This document shows, in pieces, positions 58,691 to 64,000 of a stretch of DNA of 64,000 bases. The notes beneath the pieces are model-generated. The model saw only the letters and a program-made list of their open reading frames with translations, searched no databases and was not told the origin of the DNA. A program made the translations under genes and the position numbers. Source of the DNA: Trachythela sp. YZ-2020 (lineage: Eukaryota > Cnidaria > Anthozoa > Malacalcyonacea > Clavulariidae); the NCBI GenBank assembly GCA_016169945.1, contig JADLSH010000286.1, positions 124,001 to 188,000 on the forward strand. Reading direction: 5' to 3'. Position 1 is the first letter of the stretch, and every line of letters starts with the position of its first letter.

Positions 58691-61600
58691 TTTGTGTAGA
58701 CGCTTGCGCTATAATTGTTTTGCAGTACAAATTTCTGTAATCACTATTAACCAATGAAATTTGAGCTAACTTCTGGGCAGATTTCTCGAAAACAAAGCAA
58801 CATGGTGCCCGCGCTCGGCCTAAACTGAAATTTGAGTTTTAGACGAAAATGACGACTTGTAAGTGTTACTTGAAATGGACAAAATTGAGTGTCCAACAAG
58901 ATTTACGAATTTGCATTTTCACTTTCAAATCATTGGCGATGCAAAAATACCTACACTAATCAAGACCTGGGCTTATGGATCAAAAGCATTGCCAAATACA
59001 TTTTACCACAATGTATGGTGGTTCTACAAATACAAAAGATTCATATTGATCGTTTGACAGTTATATTGATTGTATCTATATATTGATCAATTATATTGTA
59101 TTATATTGTATATATATTGATCAAATATATTCAAGAAAGACTAACTTAAAGATGCAGTACAGTGCGCTCATACTGTATACTGTATGTGTCAGCTTTGTTT
59201 ACATTTTTTACCCAAATAATGAACTTTATAAACGAAGTGGCGATATCTATTTTGCTGCTTCCAGAGTAAAATAAATTATCAAGGTAGCATGATAAGGCTT
59301 TCCGGATCGAACTTATAGTTAAACTTTAGTTGAACTGCGCATGCGCACTATACGCACCCGCAGAACGGGTTGCACTGCATGAATTTTTTATAATATGCAA
59401 TGTTGACCGAGATACAAGTTGGAGTTTAAAGTTGGAGTACGTTTCAAAAGTTAGTAAAAACAACATAAAACGGTTTATTAAACTAATTTGAATACAGTAA
59501 CGTTTCCATTCGTTCGCGATTATTGCAAAAAAATTTTAAATGTTAATAATTTTGTTAGTCTTTCGTGGGCCTTGGAAATAAAGCATGCAAACAATTTGGA
59601 AATTCCTGTCAAGTAAGTTGGTAAAACTTTGTGAGGCAATTGTGTTTTCATCAATAAATTATCCAACATTCCTTTGATGGCGTGGTATTTCAACCAAGAC
59701 GATGTATTCGTGTTCAAAGACAAGCATTTGCAGTTGAAACAATATTGATCTTAAGTTTGAAACAATAATGATGTACAGCATTCTTTTGACCACAATTAAA
59801 CTATTTATCAAATTTAACCAAACGGTATTTGATAGGCCGTTTTTCTGCTAATTATTGGCATTGTCAAAAAATGCTATAATTGCGTTATGGGTAAATATCA
59901 AGATTTTTCTCGGCATCTCGTTCGATAGGATTAATAGTAGAAGGTGTTAGTAGATGGAATACTCGAACGGAATTTTATATACATTTTTAGACCTAGCCAG
60001 GAGAATATATCAAACAGGGTAACTTTTTTTTTGAAAAGCCGGTATATATATATAATTCGAAATATATTACTTGATTTTTACAGAGAAGCCTTAATTTGTA
60101 ACTTCTCTCTACATATTAATTTAAAAACTAAAAATTAGCTTATCTATACTCAAGAGCTCAAATAGTTTTGAACTGTTTTCTTTATCAGAGGCTAAGCATT
60201 TTAGTTAAATTATATGTTATTGACAGGACTACAATTACAAGGGGTAGACTAAAATGCACTGCAATTTCAATATGGGGCATTCAACAATATACAGTATTTC
60301 TCCTGGTCTTTTCCGGCTATGGCTCGTGACGTTGTTATGGTGTTGAATATCAAGTTTTGTAATCGCAAACGAATTTAAATTTACTAATTCAAAATTAGAT
60401 AAAAACTCCATGCAAAAGAATTATCGATTTTCTTTATACAAATGAAGCATAATATCGTCTAACGCGTATGTTACGCGTTCCACGTGAACCATTGCCTGCA
60501 AAGCCAAAGACATTATGTTATTCATGTGGCTATAGCCGGAAGTGTTTACATGACTATCTTCGAACAAGAATATTGGGATGGAGCACGTTTTCCAATAACT
60601 TTAACATGGTAAACAATACTCAAAACTTACTCAAGAAAGTCGAAATCAATTGAGGAAAAATTTGTCTGAAGCAAGGCCCACACTCCCCAAAACAAATGCG
60701 ATACCTAAAAATATAAGATATAATCCATTTCACATTTTAACATTACGAATTATAAACTAAGGAGAAGTAGTATGTAGATTGTTATCGCGCGTTCTTATTG
60801 GTTACTTGAACAGTAAATCTGACGTTATATTTACAGCTGACTGGCATCTGAATATTGCTTTTGGCATAACAGCTCGAAACTAAATAAGATAACAAAAAAT
60901 GCACGACAACCCGAGATTTGGCTTGCCCGCCCTTTCGTCAGTGCTACTCTTAACATTTATATTAATTCTGTCTATGCATGTATGTGTTTATGTATTTATG
61001 TAGTTGTATCACTATTGTACTTGTGTTCATTACAACTTTTTTTATTATTTGTAAATAGTCTATGAGAAATGTTATATCTTTGTTCTTTTTATTTCGGCAG
61101 CTTATCTTGTTGGGTGTAAACCTGTTGTAAACTTGCCCCATTGTACATGAATGTTACAGTTCTATATGTATAGTTTTATTTCCAAGCTTTGTACAATGAA
61201 AGCTTAATAAAACCCGTACTATTGGAGTGGTGTTTCTTTTTTTAAGGGTAAGAAACTTTCTGTGTACAGTACAATCCAATCCAATTCAACAAAGATTACT
61301 TTAAATTCTTGCGTGTTTCAGGTTTTCTGTGCATGTGTTTCAGGTTTTCTGTATAAATATGACATAACGACTCTTACCAATGCAAATTGGTTGACCTGAA
61401 CGTATAACTTTTCAAGTTGCTCTTCAGTAATGACGTCTCCTGATCCTGATCAACGAAAATCAAGGAAGTAATCAACTTTCGTGTGAAAGTATTAATTTCG
61501 TAGGGGCTATTTATACTACAGTATATGAACTGACTCGTTGTTTCACGCCTTCAAGACTTGCTTGAAGAAAAAGAATACCCTGAATTCAGGGTTACTATTA

Positions 61601-61867
61601 CTCGTTGTATGTGTCTCCTTATATCTCTTGAAATTATCTTCTGATAAAGGATTTTGGATATATGTCAGTATATTAATATTCGCAATAGATTACTGTTGGT
61701 CTAAACTTGTACTAAAAGTTACTGTAATTGCAATCTTCTTTTGAATGATGTCAAGGAGAATTTTCGTGACAGAACTCGGGCCGAGCACACCCGTAAATTA
61801 GCCGCATGTTAGGACATTATTGGAAGTCTACTCCTCAATTTAACAATGGTGATATACGACTCTTTAC
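58691..61867 (-). other. No gene recognised; one SINE fragment
   Basis: Mostly AT-rich single-copy-looking sequence. 59910-60003 is the tail of the SINE also seen at 51951 and 63360 (GGATTAATAGTAGAAGGTG through GACCTAGCCAGGAG), minus orientation, without its tRNA head. Open frames (for example 61538-61744) are short, hydrophobic and unassigned. Confidence 0.45.
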
Positions 61868-61973
61868 CTTGAACTTTTGCCTTCTCCTCCAAATATATTC
61901 TCAACCACTTCAACTGAAATTCTTTACCTGGATACAAACTATAGTCTGGATCAATAACAACCCCTAAAATCGA
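61868..61973 (-). CDS. Candidate internal exon, unknown protein
   Basis: On the minus strand, CGATTTTAG|GGG acceptor, then 106 bases open in one frame (VVIDPDYSLYPGKEFQLKWL, RIYLEEKAKVQ), then CAAG|GTAAAG donor. Both splice sites and the amphipathic, non-repetitive peptide argue for a real exon, but I recognise no family and no neighbouring exon. It could be a chance frame. Confidence 0.3.
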
Positions 61974-63359
61974 ATTATCAAAACATGTTTGTGGATGATG
62001 TAGAGTTTGGTTTGCGCATGGACATCTTACTACGGGTATATGTAGGCCTACTGATTTATATATCATATACAGTATTGGATTTTAAAGTTCACCTCAACAT
62101 GCATAGTTAGTTTGCCCTTGGCGTCTATGCGATCCCTATCTTATAAAACGAGCCGTGTGCTCTGTCTGAAATATGTGTGATGCACGGGACCACCCCGAAT
62201 ATTCGAACACAGCAAGCACAACTAGTTTATGCGAGATACGTTTTCGCGCGTCATCAGAAATGTCTGCCTAATATTTTTTTCCTTTCGGTCGTGTTTGTTC
62301 GCATATAGAAAAAAGTAAAAAATTGACGGCAATATTTCTAGTGACAATATTTCTACCAAAGAAAGATCTAATAATAGAGTAGACGTCCTTGCGTGGCAGT
62401 GCAAAGTATTAAATATTTTTCAAATCGAAAGCCGCTTGGAACTGTGAAAGTCGCCGTGATGGAGAATACGAAAGCTTGCTTGTAGACAATCCACATTTAC
62501 GTAATATATTTTTGTTTCTGGTCAGGGATGATCATACCAATAAGAACAATAAGTATAATTTTGTCAATTGAAAATATGAAAGTGCCCACAAAACGTACTG
62601 TATATCTGTTGAATTCGTAAATATTAATATTATTCGAGCCTGCATGGGAAAGTTTTCAACTGTAATCAAATTTTTATGTTGCACTGAACACGCTATTGCA
62701 AAAAAATATTCAAAAAATCGCCATGTATTTGAGAGAAATAAATATTAGTGCTTTTACTAAAATGCCTTTAAAAAAGCTAAGTTTTGGCTCATTTCTGAAT
62801 TTAATAAGTGAAATGTTTACGTATGCAACAAAATGATAGAAGGAAGCCATAATGATGTTACGTTTCAATGTGGAAAATTTTCGTTGTTTTGTTTTAAGAA
62901 TGCCTTACACCATGTTATATGAACGGTATAAAAAGCATAAATAACAAAACATCGACTCAATTATTTCGGCAAAATAAGATATTTAATCATGATAAAAATT
63001 CGCAACCGGCCGCGCTAGTCCCAGACTTGAAGTGCATCATACGTGTTTCAGTACGGGTTTCATACTGGCGTTTCACCGCCCTATCGTATATATAAACGCC
63101 CATATTTACCTCCATATTCATTAAAATGGTTGCCAATATCAAACGCACTGTAGTTATACGCGCCATATTCATAGTCAATAAATGATACATCATCTATAAC
63201 GTAAGAAATATTAAAGGTAAGAACTCGAGATGCAACGCTACATGGCATTTTTTATCTTCCCAAATGCACTAATTGTGGATCACTGACGGCATATAGAGAT
63301 ATTCCACTCACATGCGCATGCATATACACTGTATACAGTCAAACAATGTAAATCTATCA
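61974..63359. other. No recognised gene
   Basis: AT-rich sequence between the candidate exon and the SINE pair. No supported feature. Confidence 0.4.
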
Positions 63360-63736
63360 GTAGAAGGTGTATGTAGATGGAATATTCGAACGAAAATTTA
63401 TATTCATTTTAGATCTAGCCAGGAGCAGTTGCGAAAAATACAACTTAAGCCCTATGACAGGAATTTAACCTGCGGCCCCGCGATTCCGGTGCAGCGCTCT
63501 AACAAACTGAGCTGTAGAGTCCACTTGCTGAGCATTAACCGCAAGTTCGGTATTTATGATGGGAGTGATGCCAGTATTAGGTATGGGTAATATCTTGATA
63601 TTGAATTCCTGCCAGAGGGCCTAAGTTGCATTTTTCGCAACTGCTCCTGGCTAGGTCTAAAAATGTATATAAATTTTCGTTCGAATATTCCATCTACATA
63701 CACCTTCTACTATTAATCCTATCGAACGAGATACCG
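63360..63736. mobile_element. Two SINE copies joined head to head
   Basis: Left copy, minus strand, 63522-63360: head GGACTCTACAGCTCAGTTTG to tail. Right copy, plus strand, 63601-63736: only the B-box end of the head (AATTCCTGCCAGAGGGCC) plus the full tail to CCTATCGAACGAGATACC. The two tails form 95-base inverted arms (63360-63453, 63616-63711). Confidence 0.75.
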
Positions 63737-63884
63737 AGGAAAAAAATCCTAATGTAAATCTATGTTTGATTACATTAGACACTTGGTATAAAACAAATAT
63801 TACAAATTGTACACAACTTTTTTGAAATGTCTTTCCAATTTAAAATATAAAAAAGTGACATAAGCCGAGTCCTTAGTCAAGGCG

Positions 63885-64000
63885 GTGTTATACTATGTAA
63901 CGTGTCTCGCAATTTTGCTGCGAGTCAAATTGCAAGGCGTACAGTAACATACTGCACCTTGCAATCGTCGAGTCTCGCAATATTTGACCAGTTGCTGTAC
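63885..64000. mobile_element. Partial MITE end at window edge
   Basis: TATGTAACGTGTCTCGCAAT and repeated TTGCAA/TCTCGCAA words resemble the 23769-23984 element. The window stops before the other end, so the call is tentative. Confidence 0.45.

Overview
This window looks like repeat-dense, AT-rich nuclear DNA of an invertebrate animal, most likely a cnidarian. The reasons are intron-bearing genes with GT/AG boundaries, several non-LTR (LINE) remnants with 3' microsatellite tails, Penelope-like elements with a GIY-YIG domain, tRNA-headed SINEs, and dozens of short inverted-repeat (MITE-like) elements. The taxon is inferred from style, not proven. No rRNA, intact tRNA gene, CRISPR array or prokaryotic operon is visible.

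Layout. 1-2953: a decayed LINE with a Harbinger-like MITE inserted (463-1235). 2961-3844: a LINE 3' end plus unknown sequence, repeated in inverted orientation at 12099-13070. 5275-8002: a frameshifted multi-exon pseudogene of an uncharacterised family. 8627-9950: a second LINE remnant (minus). 10443-12098: Penelope-like copy 1 (minus). 13734-15811: MFS transporter copy 1 (minus), inside one arm of a 2.3-2.7 kb inverted duplication whose other arm (29670-31998) carries MFS copy 2 (plus). Between the arms lie a Myb/SANT-MADF-like pseudogene (22550-23667), several MITEs, LINE C (27087-28435) and a tRNA-like SINE head.

32002-36672 is a nest: Penelope copy 2, split by an hAT-type MITE and cut by a 2.4 kb inverted-repeat element. 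That element itself holds a Penelope terminal fragment with a hammerhead-ribozyme motif, a second copy of the hAT-type MITE, and a foldback element built from GGTCGA-like hexamers. 36766-37545 and 49715-50427 hold palindromic foldback elements, two of which appear to carry a CCAAT box and a short ATG-containing exon. 43470-47990 is a tandem array of about 14 units of 319-328 bp with two alternating subtypes, flanked at a distance by degenerate AACACACC/GGTGTGTT clusters.

The best intact host gene is a three-exon DEDDh exonuclease (51408-57192, plus; 391 residues predicted). Its 3.1 kb second intron is packed with palindromes, a Harbinger-like MITE and LINE and Penelope scraps. The last 6 kb has SINE copies, one candidate exon, and little else. 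The genes do not form a pathway; the main story is mobile-element turnover around one exonuclease gene and a duplicated transporter gene.
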